Shown piece after piece: positions 5,981 to 12,044 of a stretch of DNA of 26,856 bases (its first letter is position 1; each line of letters begins with the position of its first letter). The DNA lies in IMG/VR virus record IMGVR_UViG_3300035662_000142, positions 1-26,856 of that record; one strand, given 5' to 3'. The notes below the pieces were generated by a model that was not told the DNA's origin, did no database searches, and saw only the letters and a program-made list of their open reading frames with translations. The DNA comes from a virus. The translations under genes and the position numbers were made by a program.

Positions 5981-6286
5981 TCAAAACGCTTCCTCAGCAG
6001 ATTGGATGAGCTGGCGAACAATCTCCAGCTCTGTGAGCAAGGCATCGGTCATGTCTTTCGGCAGCGCCGGGCCAGCGTCCCAGGCGTTGTCGTTGATCGC
6101 GCTGGCCGTGACCTTCGCCGCATCGATCAGCCCCACCAGCAGGGGCATGAGGGGGCGGTTGCGCTCGCCGCAGTTGGGGAGGCGGATCAGCTGCTGCGGG
6201 TTAGCCGGCAGCGCCTGGCGGGCGGCCTGAAGGATCAGGTCGGAGAGTGCGCCGGGGCAGGAGAGGGGTTGGGCGGGGGTTGGCAT
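5981..6286 (-). CDS. Hypothetical helical protein
   Basis: A 101-residue protein starting MPTPAQPLSCPGALSDLILQ. A middle segment NCGERNRPLMPLLVGLIDAA and a C-terminal helix MTDALLTELEIVRQLIQSAE follow. It is preceded by a CCTAGTACCCACC-ATG leader with no Shine-Dalgarno sequence. The function is unknown. It ends 3 bases before the next ATG. Confidence 0.65.
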   Translation of the reverse strand: MPTPAQPLSCPGALSDLILQAARQALPANPQQLIRLPNCGERNRPLMPLLVGLIDAAKVTASAINDNAWDAGPALPKDMTDALLTELEIVRQLIQSAEEAF

Positions 6287-6294
6287 GGTGGGTA

Positions 6295-6489
6295 CTAGGG
6301 GCGGTCACTAAAAGAGACAGGAGTTATTACAAGATCAGGCAGCCAAAGCCAGTTTTTCATTCCCATAATGTCAATTTCGACATTTCGGCCTCGCACACCC
6401 AAGACAATTCCTGTCTCGGTGATTCCTGAGTAGCGCCTTCTAACGCTCACTTTCTTTCCGACTAGCTTTTTCGCTTCACTCGCTTTCAT
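6295..6489 (-). CDS. Small basic SH3-like hypothetical protein
   Basis: A 64-residue Lys/Arg-rich protein starting MKASEAKKLVGKKVSVRRRY. It continues TGIVLGVRGRNVEIDIMG and ends with LVITPVSFSDRP. The pattern of short strands separated by turns resembles small SH3-like or KOW-type barrels that bind nucleic acid, but this is only a resemblance. The ATG overlaps the stop of the Gp157-family gene (ATGA). Local base composition is more AT-rich than the neighbours. Confidence 0.6.
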   Translation of the reverse strand: MKASEAKKLVGKKVSVRRRYSGITETGIVLGVRGRNVEIDIMGMKNWLWLPDLVITPVSFSDRP

Positions 6490-7094
6490 TTGATACTCCA
6501 GCTCCGCCGCTCCACCAGGGAGCAGCCGGGCACGGTTTTGGCCGTGGCAACAGCAGCGGCCTTGGCAGCAGCATCTTCATCTTGCGCGGCTTTCACCGCT
6601 GCAGCGACAGCGGCATTGATCGATTCCTTGATCGCGGTCTTGTTGGCTTCGATCTTGGTGCGCTGATACAGCTTCGGTAGATCCTCCGGCTCGCAGTCCA
6701 CCACCACAACCGTAGATTTCCGGCTGCTGATCTTGTGCTCAGGCAGGTCGTATTTCGTGGCCTCGGGGTCAACCTTCTGCAGCGCCTGAATCAGTCGATC
6801 CTGCAGCGCATCGGCCTGCTGCTCATCAGCAGCGGCCAGCTCCCGTAGCGCATCGGCCCTGGCTTTGCGGGCATCACGCCGGGCCCTGAGCGAGTCGATC
6901 ACCCAGCACCAGGCGTCGGCCTTGGCGAGGATCGACTGCTTGTTGTCGGCCTCGGCGGAGATCAGGCCCTCCAGCGTGGCAGTGGCCGCGGCCACCACGG
7001 CTGGGTCGTCGCTGAACAGGTCGGCGGCGGCCTCGTCGATCTGCTGCTGCAGGCGGAGGGCGTCGCCGGTTAGGGCGTAGAGGGTGGTGGTCAT
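6486..7094 (-). CDS. Gp157-family phage protein
   Basis: A 202-residue protein matching the Siphovirus Gp157 family. It starts MTTTLYALTGDALRLQQQID. A long helical or coiled-coil segment follows (residues about 30-100, including KADAWCWVIDSLRARRDARK). The conserved C-terminal part then has KISSRKSTVVVVD, PKLYQRTKIEANKTAIKES and the terminal VPGCSLVERRSWSIK. In lactococcal and streptococcal phages Gp157 is an early gene linked to recombination/replication modules or phage resistance; its biochemistry is unclear. An extra Ala-rich insertion lies before the conserved end. The ATG overlaps the upstream stop. Confidence 0.85.
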   Translation of the reverse strand: MTTTLYALTGDALRLQQQIDEAAADLFSDDPAVVAAATATLEGLISAEADNKQSILAKADAWCWVIDSLRARRDARKARADALRELAAADEQQADALQDRLIQALQKVDPEATKYDLPEHKISSRKSTVVVVDCEPEDLPKLYQRTKIEANKTAIKESINAAVAAAVKAAQDEDAAAKAAAVATAKTVPGCSLVERRSWSIK

Positions 7095-7426
7095 TGGCGG
7101 GCTGTCAGCGATTGAAATGCCTCTGCGGTTGCATGGGACAAGCGTGCTATCAGCCCCAATTGCTCAAAGACGCGAGCCTCCAACTCCGCCACCCGCTGCT
7201 CCAGCGCGGCGATGCGGTCGGGCTCGGTGGGGGTGGGCTCGGTGGGGGCGGGCTCAGCAGGTGGCTGCCAATAGCTGGTGTGCCGCCATGGGGCGGCAGA
7301 GCCGACGTAGCTCCAATGGACGGAAAAGCCCATGATTGTTAGAGGGCTAAGCCGCATCCATACATTCCCATCCATATCCCCGTCCGCCTCTGTCGGCAGA
7401 CGGTCTGTGATCCATTCCTGTGTCAT
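7091..7426 (-). CDS. DUF551-like protein with proline linker and coiled coil
   Basis: 111 residues from the ATG at 7426 (MTQEWITDRLPTEADGDMDG). The N-terminal 55 residues follow the DUF551 pattern (W-I-x-x-R-L-P, an aromatic core, then HTSYWQPP). A repetitive linker of AEPAPTEPTPTEP type, encoded by a tandem DNA repeat, connects to a C-terminal coiled coil (IAALEQRVAELEARVFEQLG). The open frame continues upstream into the sigma gene's antisense, but that part is not protein-like. This is the first gene of the leftward operon, divergent from the sigma factor. Confidence 0.7.
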   Translation of the reverse strand: MTQEWITDRLPTEADGDMDGNVWMRLSPLTIMGFSVHWSYVGSAAPWRHTSYWQPPAEPAPTEPTPTEPDRIAALEQRVAELEARVFEQLGLIARLSHATAEAFQSLTARQ

Positions 7427-7517
7427 GGCGTAGCGAGTGGTGAAACGCCCCACCACCATACCGGATCGGAACCCCTTTCGCACCCTATGATGGGGGCAAA
7501 TCGTCACACTCGACCCG
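7427..7517. promoter_or_regulatory. Divergent control region between the DUF551-like and sigma genes
   Basis: These 91 bases separate two divergent operons. On the plus strand TATGAT at 7486-7491 is a good -10 element, 26 bases before the sigma GTG, without an obvious -35. On the minus strand the leader before the ATG at 7426 is C-rich (CACCACTCGCTACGCC) with no Shine-Dalgarno sequence. A minus-strand -10 could be TATGGT in the middle of the region. The assignments are tentative. Confidence 0.4.
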
Positions 7518-8576
7518 GTGCCAGCCAGCTCCAACCAGTCCTGGTGGCTTGACAGCATCGGGCGCATACCGTTGCTCACACCAGCCGAGGAGATCGAACT
7601 CGGCACGGCAATCCAGCGATGGCAGTCCCATCCCGACCCGTGCCCGCCAGGGATCCGGCGCCGGGGCATACGGGCGAGGGATCGCTTCGTCTCAGCGAAT
7701 CTGCGGCTGGTGGTGGCGTTCATCAGTCGCCGCTCTCGCCTGTTTGCCGGGCAGGATCGCGAGGATCTGATCCAGGCCGGGAACATGGCCTTGCTGACGG
7801 CAGCAGAGCGGTTCGATCCGGCCAAGGGCTATCGGTTCTCCACCTACGCCTGGTGGTGGATTCGCCAGGGGGTGAACCGTCATATTGATCAGTACAGCAG
7901 GGCGATCGCCATCCCCGGCAGCCACTGCCAGCATCTAGCGAAGCTGCAGGCGATCACCCGGCGGCTTGAGCTGGAGCTGAACCGCACGCCAACGCAGGCG
8001 GAGATCGCCGCAGAGTTGGGCGTCAGCGAGAAGGTGCTGGAGCAGGTGGTTGAGAACGGCCGATCGGTTGCCAGCCTTGACCAGGTGGTGACGGATGACG
8101 GGCTAGAGCTGGGCAGCCTGTGCGCCACCTACGACCGCCCGCCAGAGGATGAGGAGGAGCAGCGCGAACGCTGGCGCCAGGCGGAGCAGCTGCGTGGCCT
8201 GATCGCCCGGCTGGCGCCGCAGGATCAGCGACTGCTGTCCCTGGCCTGGGGGCTCGACGGGGTAGAGGTGCCGCGGCCTGAGCTGGCCCAGCAGGAAGGC
8301 CTGAGCACACGGGCCTTGGAGGTGCGGCTGGAGCGGCTGCAGGCGGCGCTGGCGTCGCAGTCGGTGCAGCTGGTGCTGGTGGCGGTGGCGCGGGGGAAGG
8401 TGGAGCCGAAGGATCGGAGCAGGCGGCGCCGCGAGCGGCCTGATCAGCTGGTGCTGGTGCCGGTTGAAAGGGTGAAGCCCACGTCCCCGGCGCTGCGCAG
8501 GGTTGGGGGGTTCCCTCGGAACTGGGTCTGCCTGAGCCAGCGGCTGCGGGTCGCTGCTGCTGGGGGGAGTTGGTGA
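7518..8576 (+). CDS. Sigma-70 family RNA polymerase sigma factor
   Basis: A 352-residue sigma-70 protein. Region 1.2 lies at about 8-35 (WWLDSIGRIPLLTPAEEIEL). Region 2 lies at about 54-125, with NLRLVVAFISRR, EDLIQAGNMALLTAAERFD and the -10-binding FSTYAWWWIRQGVNRHI. Region 3 lies at about 130-190 (RTPTQAEIAAELGVSE). Region 4 at about 222-278 is divergent, with HTH-like LSTRALEVRLERLQ. About 75 extra, partly basic residues follow region 4. It resembles cyanobacterial group 2 sigma factors. As a phage gene it would direct host RNA polymerase to phage promoters. The GTG start has no Shine-Dalgarno sequence. The stop overlaps the methyltransferase ATG by one base. Confidence 0.9.
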   Translation: MPASSNQSWWLDSIGRIPLLTPAEEIELGTAIQRWQSHPDPCPPGIRRRGIRARDRFVSANLRLVVAFISRRSRLFAGQDREDLIQAGNMALLTAAERFDPAKGYRFSTYAWWWIRQGVNRHIDQYSRAIAIPGSHCQHLAKLQAITRRLELELNRTPTQAEIAAELGVSEKVLEQVVENGRSVASLDQVVTDDGLELGSLCATYDRPPEDEEEQRERWRQAEQLRGLIARLAPQDQRLLSLAWGLDGVEVPRPELAQQEGLSTRALEVRLERLQAALASQSVQLVLVAVARGKVEPKDRSRRRRERPDQLVLVPVERVKPTSPALRRVGGFPRNWVCLSQRLRVAAAGGSW

Positions 8577-9640
8577 TGCTCAGAATGATCGACACCTTCA
8601 GCGGCATCGGCGGGTTTTCGCTGGCCGCCCGCTGGCTCGGCGGAATTGAGACGGTGCAGTTCGTTGAACGCGAGCCGTACTGCCAGCGCATCCTCGCCAA
8701 ACACTGGCCCACCGTTCCTATTCACGATGACATCTGCACATTCAACCCAGCACCAGGATCAGCTGACATTGTTTGCGGGGGATTCCCTTGCCAAGACATC
8801 AGCACGGCAGGCAAGCAAGCCGGCATCAAAGAAGGCACCCGCTCTGGCCTGTTCTACGAACTCATGCGAATCGTTCGCTTGGTGGGACCGCAATACGTCG
8901 TCTTGGAGAACGTCGCAGCGATCACTTCTAACGGACTGGACGCTGTACTCGGAACGCTGGCCGACGCAGGGTTTGATGCTGAGTGGGCGTGCATTCCGGC
9001 GGCAGATGTGGGCGCCTGCCATCGGCGTGATCGGTGGTGGTGTGTTGCGTACTCCAACGACGCACGACACCAGACGCCGTGGGGTGAACAGCGAGCAACG
9101 GGGGCTGAGCAACACCGAAGACTGGCTGACGCCGCTCCCCACCCCCAAAGCCTGCGACGGCGAACGAGGCCGGGACAAGGCACGGGCCAGGCCGGACACC
9201 AAGGGCCGGGAGCTGGCGACGGTGGTGAGGGATCAGATGCTGCCTACGCCAACAGCATCACTGGGGGTCTCAGGCGGCAGCAACTGCGCAGGAGTCAGGC
9301 GCCCGGAGAACTTGGCCAGTGCGGTAAAAACAACCTTAGCGGTGCCACAGGTGTATCAAGGGCAGGCACGCAAGCGGATGCTCCCCACCCCCACCACCAA
9401 CGACAGCAAGAACGCCAGCCTGCCGCCATCACAAGCGGAACGGGATGGACTGGCTGGGGCGATGCTCCGAGACGACTCAATCCCGACTGGCGCAGCTACC
9501 TATCTGAACCCGTCCTTTGTCGAGGAGATGATGGGCTTTCCGGTCGGGTGGACCGCTTGAAGGCACTGGGCAATGCCGTGGTGCCTCAGGTGGCGATGGT
9601 GCCGCTGGCGAGGGTGCTGCAGCTAAGCCGGAGCACATGA
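8576..9640 (+). CDS. dcm: C5-cytosine DNA methyltransferase
   Basis: A 354-residue Dcm-type enzyme that transfers a methyl group from SAM to cytosine C5. Motif I is DTFSGIGGFS (residues 6-15) and motif IV is GGFPCQDIS with catalytic Cys72. Motif VI is ENV (111-113) and motif VIII is ACHRRDRWW (around 147-155). A long variable target-recognition region contains repeated Ala/Tyr-Ala-Asn and His-Pro segments. Motif X is VDRLKALGNAVVPQ near the end. The ATG at 8576 has a GGGGGGAG Shine-Dalgarno; a TTG two codons upstream is less likely. No partner endonuclease is adjacent, so it probably protects phage DNA or regulates genes. A second long frame lies inside it. Confidence 0.9.
   Translation: MLRMIDTFSGIGGFSLAARWLGGIETVQFVEREPYCQRILAKHWPTVPIHDDICTFNPAPGSADIVCGGFPCQDISTAGKQAGIKEGTRSGLFYELMRIVRLVGPQYVVLENVAAITSNGLDAVLGTLADAGFDAEWACIPAADVGACHRRDRWWCVAYSNDARHQTPWGEQRATGAEQHRRLADAAPHPQSLRRRTRPGQGTGQAGHQGPGAGDGGEGSDAAYANSITGGLRRQQLRRSQAPGELGQCGKNNLSGATGVSRAGTQADAPHPHHQRQQERQPAAITSGTGWTGWGDAPRRLNPDWRSYLSEPVLCRGDDGLSGRVDRLKALGNAVVPQVAMVPLARVLQLSRST
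8727..9560 (+). CDS. Overlapping +1-frame ORF inside the methyltransferase gene
   Basis: A 277-residue ORF from the ATG at 8727, entirely within the methyltransferase gene in the +1 frame; the open frame extends upstream to a TTG at 8646. It is not a featureless shadow. It has DQLTLFAGDSLAKTS (11-25), SSWRTSQRSLL (58-68), four LxTP repeats (about 107, 137, 172, 219) and ends LNPSFVEEMMGFPVGWT (260-276). From memory, proteins with this same order of motifs occur in phage genomes, often near or within cytosine methyltransferase genes, usually as unnamed hypotheticals. Whether it is translated is unknown. The overlap may be real dual coding or a long-lived frame relic. Confidence 0.5.
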   Translation: MTSAHSTQHQDQLTLFAGDSLAKTSARQASKPASKKAPALACSTNSCESFAWWDRNTSSWRTSQRSLLTDWTLYSERWPTQGLMLSGRAFRRQMWAPAIGVIGGGVLRTPTTHDTRRRGVNSEQRGLSNTEDWLTPLPTPKACDGERGRDKARARPDTKGRELATVVRDQMLPTPTASLGVSGGSNCAGVRRPENLASAVKTTLAVPQVYQGQARKRMLPTPTTNDSKNASLPPSQAERDGLAGAMLRDDSIPTGAATYLNPSFVEEMMGFPVGWTA

Positions 9641-9705
9641 AGAGTGACCCGCCTGTTTGGGCATCGCTGAGAGGCCTGGCGGGTGTTGCTGGGGTCAGCC
9701 TACAG

Positions 9706-9728
9706 AAAAACCCGGCGCTGGGGCCGGG
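9706..9728 (-). terminator. Intrinsic terminator of the leftward small-gene operon
   Basis: Read on the minus strand, this is a perfect 6-bp stem CCCGGC / GCCGGG with a six-base loop, followed directly by five T (the AAAAA at 9706-9710 on the plus strand). It lies 17 bases beyond the stop of the last minus-strand gene (9745). On the plus strand no T-run follows the hairpin, so it would not be a strong terminator for the methyltransferase transcript. Confidence 0.8.
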
Positions 9729-9744
9729 CGGGTGGTGGTGGGGG

Positions 9745-9960
9745 TCAGGCGCGAAAAGCGCCGTCTTTGATCAGCCCGGTCCAGAATTTGCGGGCTTCCT
9801 CGCGGGTCATCTGAAACTGGCCGGTCACCTTGAGCTGGCCAGCGCCCCATCCCTTGCGGGTGCGGACCGGTTGAGGTGCGCGGCGGGTGATGGCAACACC
9901 TTGAGCGTGGGGGCGGAACTCGAAGGTCTGGCAGTTGTCGAGGCAGAGAGTGTGGGCCAT
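9745..9960 (-). CDS. Hypothetical protein
   Basis: A 71-residue basic protein starting MAHTLCLDNCQTFEFRPHAQ and ending FQMTREEARKFWTGLIKDG. The central part has VRTRKGWGAGQLKVTG. The pattern of a beta-rich N-terminal half and a single C-terminal helix looks like a small folded phage protein. The ATG is preceded by a CCACTCACCACCAGCC leader without purines. It is the last gene before the terminator at 9706-9728. Confidence 0.65.
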   Translation of the reverse strand: MAHTLCLDNCQTFEFRPHAQGVAITRRAPQPVRTRKGWGAGQLKVTGQFQMTREEARKFWTGLIKDGAFRA

Positions 9961-9997
9961 GGCTGGTGGTGAGTGGAGGGTTGGCGGGCGGGATGGC

Positions 9998-10222
9998 TCA
10001 GCTGAGGGCGTAAACCTGGCGAAACAGGCTCAGTGTTTGATCGTCACGGCCGCAACGGCGCCATAGCTCATGAACCAGATCAGCGTCGGCATTGTTTCCC
10101 AGGCCACGCAATGCGTTGATTGCGTGTTGAATGCACAGATTTGCTTTTTGGATTTTGTCGTAGTAGCGATCGTTTGTGATTTGGCTTGGAACAACGAGAA
10201 AAGAGAAGCTGGGAGCGGTCAT
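9998..10222 (-). CDS. Hypothetical helical protein
   Basis: 74 residues from the ATG at 10222 (MTAPSFSFLVVPSQITNDRY). The frame is open further upstream, but this ATG follows the duplicated leader and promoter and matches the start context of the paralogous arrangement at 10969. Helical segments include KANLCIQHAINALRGLG and DLVHELWRRCGRDDQTLSLF. No family is recognised. Confidence 0.65.
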   Translation of the reverse strand: MTAPSFSFLVVPSQITNDRYYDKIQKANLCIQHAINALRGLGNNADADLVHELWRRCGRDDQTLSLFRQVYALS

Positions 10223-10243
10223 GGCTGGCGAGTGGCGGTGGAG
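10220..10243. repeat. 24-bp leader repeat, copy 1 (second copy at 10967-10990)
   Basis: Twenty-four bases covering the start codon and the C-rich, Shine-Dalgarno-free leader of the 10222 gene are identical to those of the 10969 gene. They form part of the larger duplicated gene-promoter-leader arrangement described at 10265 and 11077. Confidence 0.85.
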
Positions 10244-10264
10244 GTGTTCCCCTCCGATGCCCAT

Positions 10265-10295
10265 ACTGTAACCCGTGGGGCACACCCTGGCAACC
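10265..10295 (-). promoter_or_regulatory. Sigma-70 promoter, copy 1 of an exact 31-bp repeat
   Basis: On the minus strand TTGCCA (10293-10288, -35) and TACAGT (10270-10265, -10) are separated by exactly 17 bases. The predicted start of transcription is about 36 bases before the ATG at 10222. The spacer contains GGCACAC (10279-10285). These 31 bases are identical to 11077-11107, and the identity ends at the edge of the -10 and just beyond the -35. In this copy the -35 also lies in a perfect hairpin, CCCTGGC-AACC-GCCAGGG. Confidence 0.6.
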
Positions 10296-10310
10296 GCCAG
10301 GGCGGACGGT

Positions 10311-10550
10311 TTACAGATCGTCACGTTTCCGCTGCCTCGCCACCCTTTCCCGGTTCCACTCCCTGGCGGCTGGCGATCGTTTCCAGCACCGGGAGCACAG
10401 GGGCGCGGTGCGGGTGCTGATCACGGTGCGGCCGCACTGGGGGCAGGTGGGGAGGGCCGTCACGCCCGCCCACTCGGCCGCAGGGGAAAACTCCTGCAGG
10501 GCTTGGCGGAGGCGATGGCGGGCGGTCTTCTCGGCGGGGGTTAGGGGCAT
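10311..10550 (-). CDS. Zinc-ribbon protein, paralogue A
   Basis: A 79-residue protein from the ATG at 10550, which overlaps the upstream stop by one base (TGATG). It has an N-terminal helix LTPAEKTARHRLRQALQEF. A zinc ribbon follows, with CPQC at 36-39 and CSRC at 52-55. The end is basic (WKRSPAAREWNRERVARQ). The second half closely parallels the 11344 protein (LCSRCWKRS, then REWNRERVAR versus REVNRQRMAR). It is probably a nucleic-acid-binding protein. The gene is followed at once by a promoter for the next gene. Confidence 0.7.
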   Translation of the reverse strand: MPLTPAEKTARHRLRQALQEFSPAAEWAGVTALPTCPQCGRTVISTRTAPLCSRCWKRSPAAREWNRERVARQRKRDDL

Positions 10551-10969
10551 CAATCGCGGCCTTCGATCGCATCGGCCAGCGCCAGGAACTGGGCGCGGTG
10601 GCGGGCTGTGGTGGGGCGGGTGGCGTCACGGGCCGGATCACCCAGCATCACCTCTACGGCGGCGCGGATGGCGAGGGCATGCGATGGCAGGATCAGGCCA
10701 TAGCCGGCACGCTCCATCGCATCAGCAAACGCTGCGCGGAGCTCGGCAGAGCGCAGCCGCATGGCCGCTGCACGTGCCGCTGCTTGGAGCTTTACGCTTT
10801 GAGGATGAGAGTCGTAGGCAGGGTCGGGCAGGTTGGCTTTGAACTCAGCGATGATCGCAACACGCTCGGCCTGGGTTGTAGCGCTGGCGAGCCGTTGGCC
10901 GAAGGCGTTGATCTGCTCTTGGTTCCAATCGTTGGCGAAATGGGCGGTTTGTTCGTAGGTGAGAGTCAT
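10550..10969 (-). CDS. Hypothetical helical protein
   Basis: A 139-residue, almost entirely alpha-helical protein starting MTLTYEQTAHFANDWNQEQI. It contains ATTQAERVAIIAEFKANL, AAARAAAMRLRSAELRAAF and ends FLALADAIEGRD. No catalytic motif and no recognised family. The ATG lies in the 24-bp leader repeat shared with the 10222 gene, downstream of promoter copy 2. Confidence 0.65.
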   Translation of the reverse strand: MTLTYEQTAHFANDWNQEQINAFGQRLASATTQAERVAIIAEFKANLPDPAYDSHPQSVKLQAAARAAAMRLRSAELRAAFADAMERAGYGLILPSHALAIRAAVEVMLGDPARDATRPTTARHRAQFLALADAIEGRD

Positions 10970-10990
10970 GGCTGGCGAGTGGCGGTGGAG
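10967..10990. repeat. 24-bp leader repeat, copy 2
   Basis: Identical to 10220-10243. It includes the start codon of the 10969 gene and its CACCGCCACTCGCCAGCC leader. In this copy the distance between leader and promoter is about 70 bases longer than in copy 1. Confidence 0.85.
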
Positions 10991-11076
10991 TGGGTGCGGG
11001 GAATGCCGACGATCTGGCAGGCTCCCCGTGGGCCAGGGGCCGGAGCCCCGGAAGAGGTTTCCCTCCCGATGCCATC

Positions 11077-11107
11077 ACTGTAACCCGTGGGGCACACCCT
11101 GGCAACC
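11077..11107 (-). promoter_or_regulatory. Sigma-70 promoter, copy 2 of an exact 31-bp repeat
   Basis: The same TTGCCA (11105-11100), 17-base spacer and TACAGT (11082-11077) as the first copy, with GGCACAC at 11091-11097 in the spacer. The predicted transcript would have a leader of about 100 bases before the ATG at 10969. The block lies just after the end of the zinc-ribbon gene at 11123, as copy 1 does after the gene ending at 10311. Confidence 0.6.
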
Positions 11108-11122
11108 CATCACCGGGTCAGT

Positions 11123-11344
11123 TCACAATCCGTCACGCCTCGCGGCCCTCAGCCTCGCCATCCGCTGCCGGTTCACTTCCCGCCCAGCAGTCGATCGTTT
11201 CCAGCACCGGGAACACAGCACCCCCGTCCGCCGCGACCTCACCAGCCGGGAGCACACAGTGCACGGCTGAGGGGCGTCGGGATCGGGCAGGCCCCGTAGG
11301 CGGCGACGCCACCGTACCGTCCGGGCGGTGCTGGAGTCAGCCAC
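11123..11344 (-). CDS. Zinc-ribbon protein, paralogue B
   Basis: 73 residues from a GTG that overlaps the end of the upstream gene by 8 bases; an in-frame ATG 27 bases further upstream (11371) is the alternative. It has an Arg-rich N-terminus (RWRRRLRG) and a zinc ribbon with CTVC at 28-31 and CSRC at 44-47. The basic end has REVNRQRMARLRAARR. It is clearly related to the 10550 protein over the ribbon and tail, but its N-terminal part is different. It probably binds nucleic acid. Confidence 0.65.
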   Translation of the reverse strand: MADSSTARTVRWRRRLRGLPDPDAPQPCTVCSRLVRSRRTGVLCSRCWKRSTAGREVNRQRMARLRAARRDGL

Positions 11345-11501
11345 GGCACTCCTGCAGCAGGGCGCGGGCACCGCGCAGCAGCTGGAGCGCCTGCGTCAGC
11401 CGCTGGTCGTACTGCTCTGGTATCAGGCCCAGGGTGGCGAGATCGACGTAGATCCCGGTCAGTTGATCCCGGATCAGATCGTGCATGTCGTAGTCGGTCA
11501 T
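11337..11501 (-). CDS. Hypothetical small helical protein
   Basis: A 54-residue ORF starting MTDYDMHDLIRDQLTGIYVD, followed by LATLGLIPEQYDQRLTQALQ. Two or three amphipathic helices are likely. The ATG has a purine-free leader of repeated CCACC units ending CACGCC-ATG. Its stop overlaps the GTG of the next gene. No family is recognised. Confidence 0.6.
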   Translation of the reverse strand: MTDYDMHDLIRDQLTGIYVDLATLGLIPEQYDQRLTQALQLLRGARALLQECRG

Positions 11502-11530
11502 GGCGTGGTGGGTGGTGGTGTGGGTGTGTG

Positions 11531-11785
11531 TCAGTCCGCCTCGATGGCGTCCAGCTGGGCGGCCAGGGCGGCCTGCTGGCGCTCCACCAAGGCCGTCAGC
11601 CGGGCGGCGTGCCGGGCCGTGCGCTGGAGCCGGCGCAGGGCCGCTCCCGTGTCAGCCGTGGACCGTGGCGCCCACCCATCCAGCAGGGCGTCCACCCGGG
11701 CGTCGGTGGCGTCGGCCTGCTGGAGCAGGGCGTCCACCTCAGCCATCAGGGCGTCGGTGTCAGTGGCGGGGGTGGTGTGTTCCAT
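11531..11785 (-). CDS. Hypothetical coiled-coil protein
   Basis: 84 residues from the ATG at 11785 (MEHTTPATDTDALMAEVDAL). The rest is a nearly continuous helix with heptad-like Leu/Ala spacing (LLQQADATDARVDALLDGW, then RLTALVERQQAALAAQLD). The longer open frame upstream is low-complexity Pro/Arg-rich sequence and is rejected. The ATG follows a GCGCCACGCC leader with no Shine-Dalgarno sequence. Confidence 0.6.
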   Translation of the reverse strand: MEHTTPATDTDALMAEVDALLQQADATDARVDALLDGWAPRSTADTGAALRRLQRTARHAARLTALVERQQAALAAQLDAIEAD

Positions 11786-11822
11786 GGCGTGGCGCGTGGC
11801 CGGTGGTGGGGGTCGGTGGGGG

Positions 11823-12017
11823 TCACCCCAGTGGCGGGGTGACCGTGTAGCCCGCTGCCTCCAGCAGGGCGATGGCGGCGGCGATGTCGTCCGCCGGCAG
11901 TGCCGGCCTGATGGCCGGTGTGTCGGCCAGCTCGGTGGCCAGCCCCCGGTAGAGCCGGGCATCGCTCTCGGCCAGATCCCGGAGGGTGGCGCGGAGCGTG
12001 TCGGTGATGACGCCCAT
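11823..12017 (-). CDS. Hypothetical helical protein, first gene of the leftward small-gene operon
   Basis: 64 residues from the ATG at 12017 (MGVITDTLRATLRDLAESD), with a C-terminal segment DDIAAAIALLEAAGYTVTPP. Upstream in-frame codons belong to the CACCACC-rich leader. It is the first gene after the large non-coding control region and is probably transcribed from it. No family is recognised. Confidence 0.6.
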   Translation of the reverse strand: MGVITDTLRATLRDLAESDARLYRGLATELADTPAIRPALPADDIAAAIALLEAAGYTVTPPLG

Positions 12018-12044
12018 GAGTGGTGGTGCGGTGGTGCCCCTCAA

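Noticed and set aside
5681-6298. 205-codon plus-strand ORF
   Set aside because: It covers several minus-strand genes joined by overlaps, and its translation looks like a reverse-frame shadow.
7220-7262. GGCTCGGTGGGGG tandem repeat
   Set aside because: It is explained by the Pro/Thr/Glu linker of the DUF551-like protein and is not a regulatory repeat.
8023-8712. 229-codon minus-strand ORF
   Set aside because: It is Ala/Pro-rich and antisense to the sigma factor's well-defined domains.
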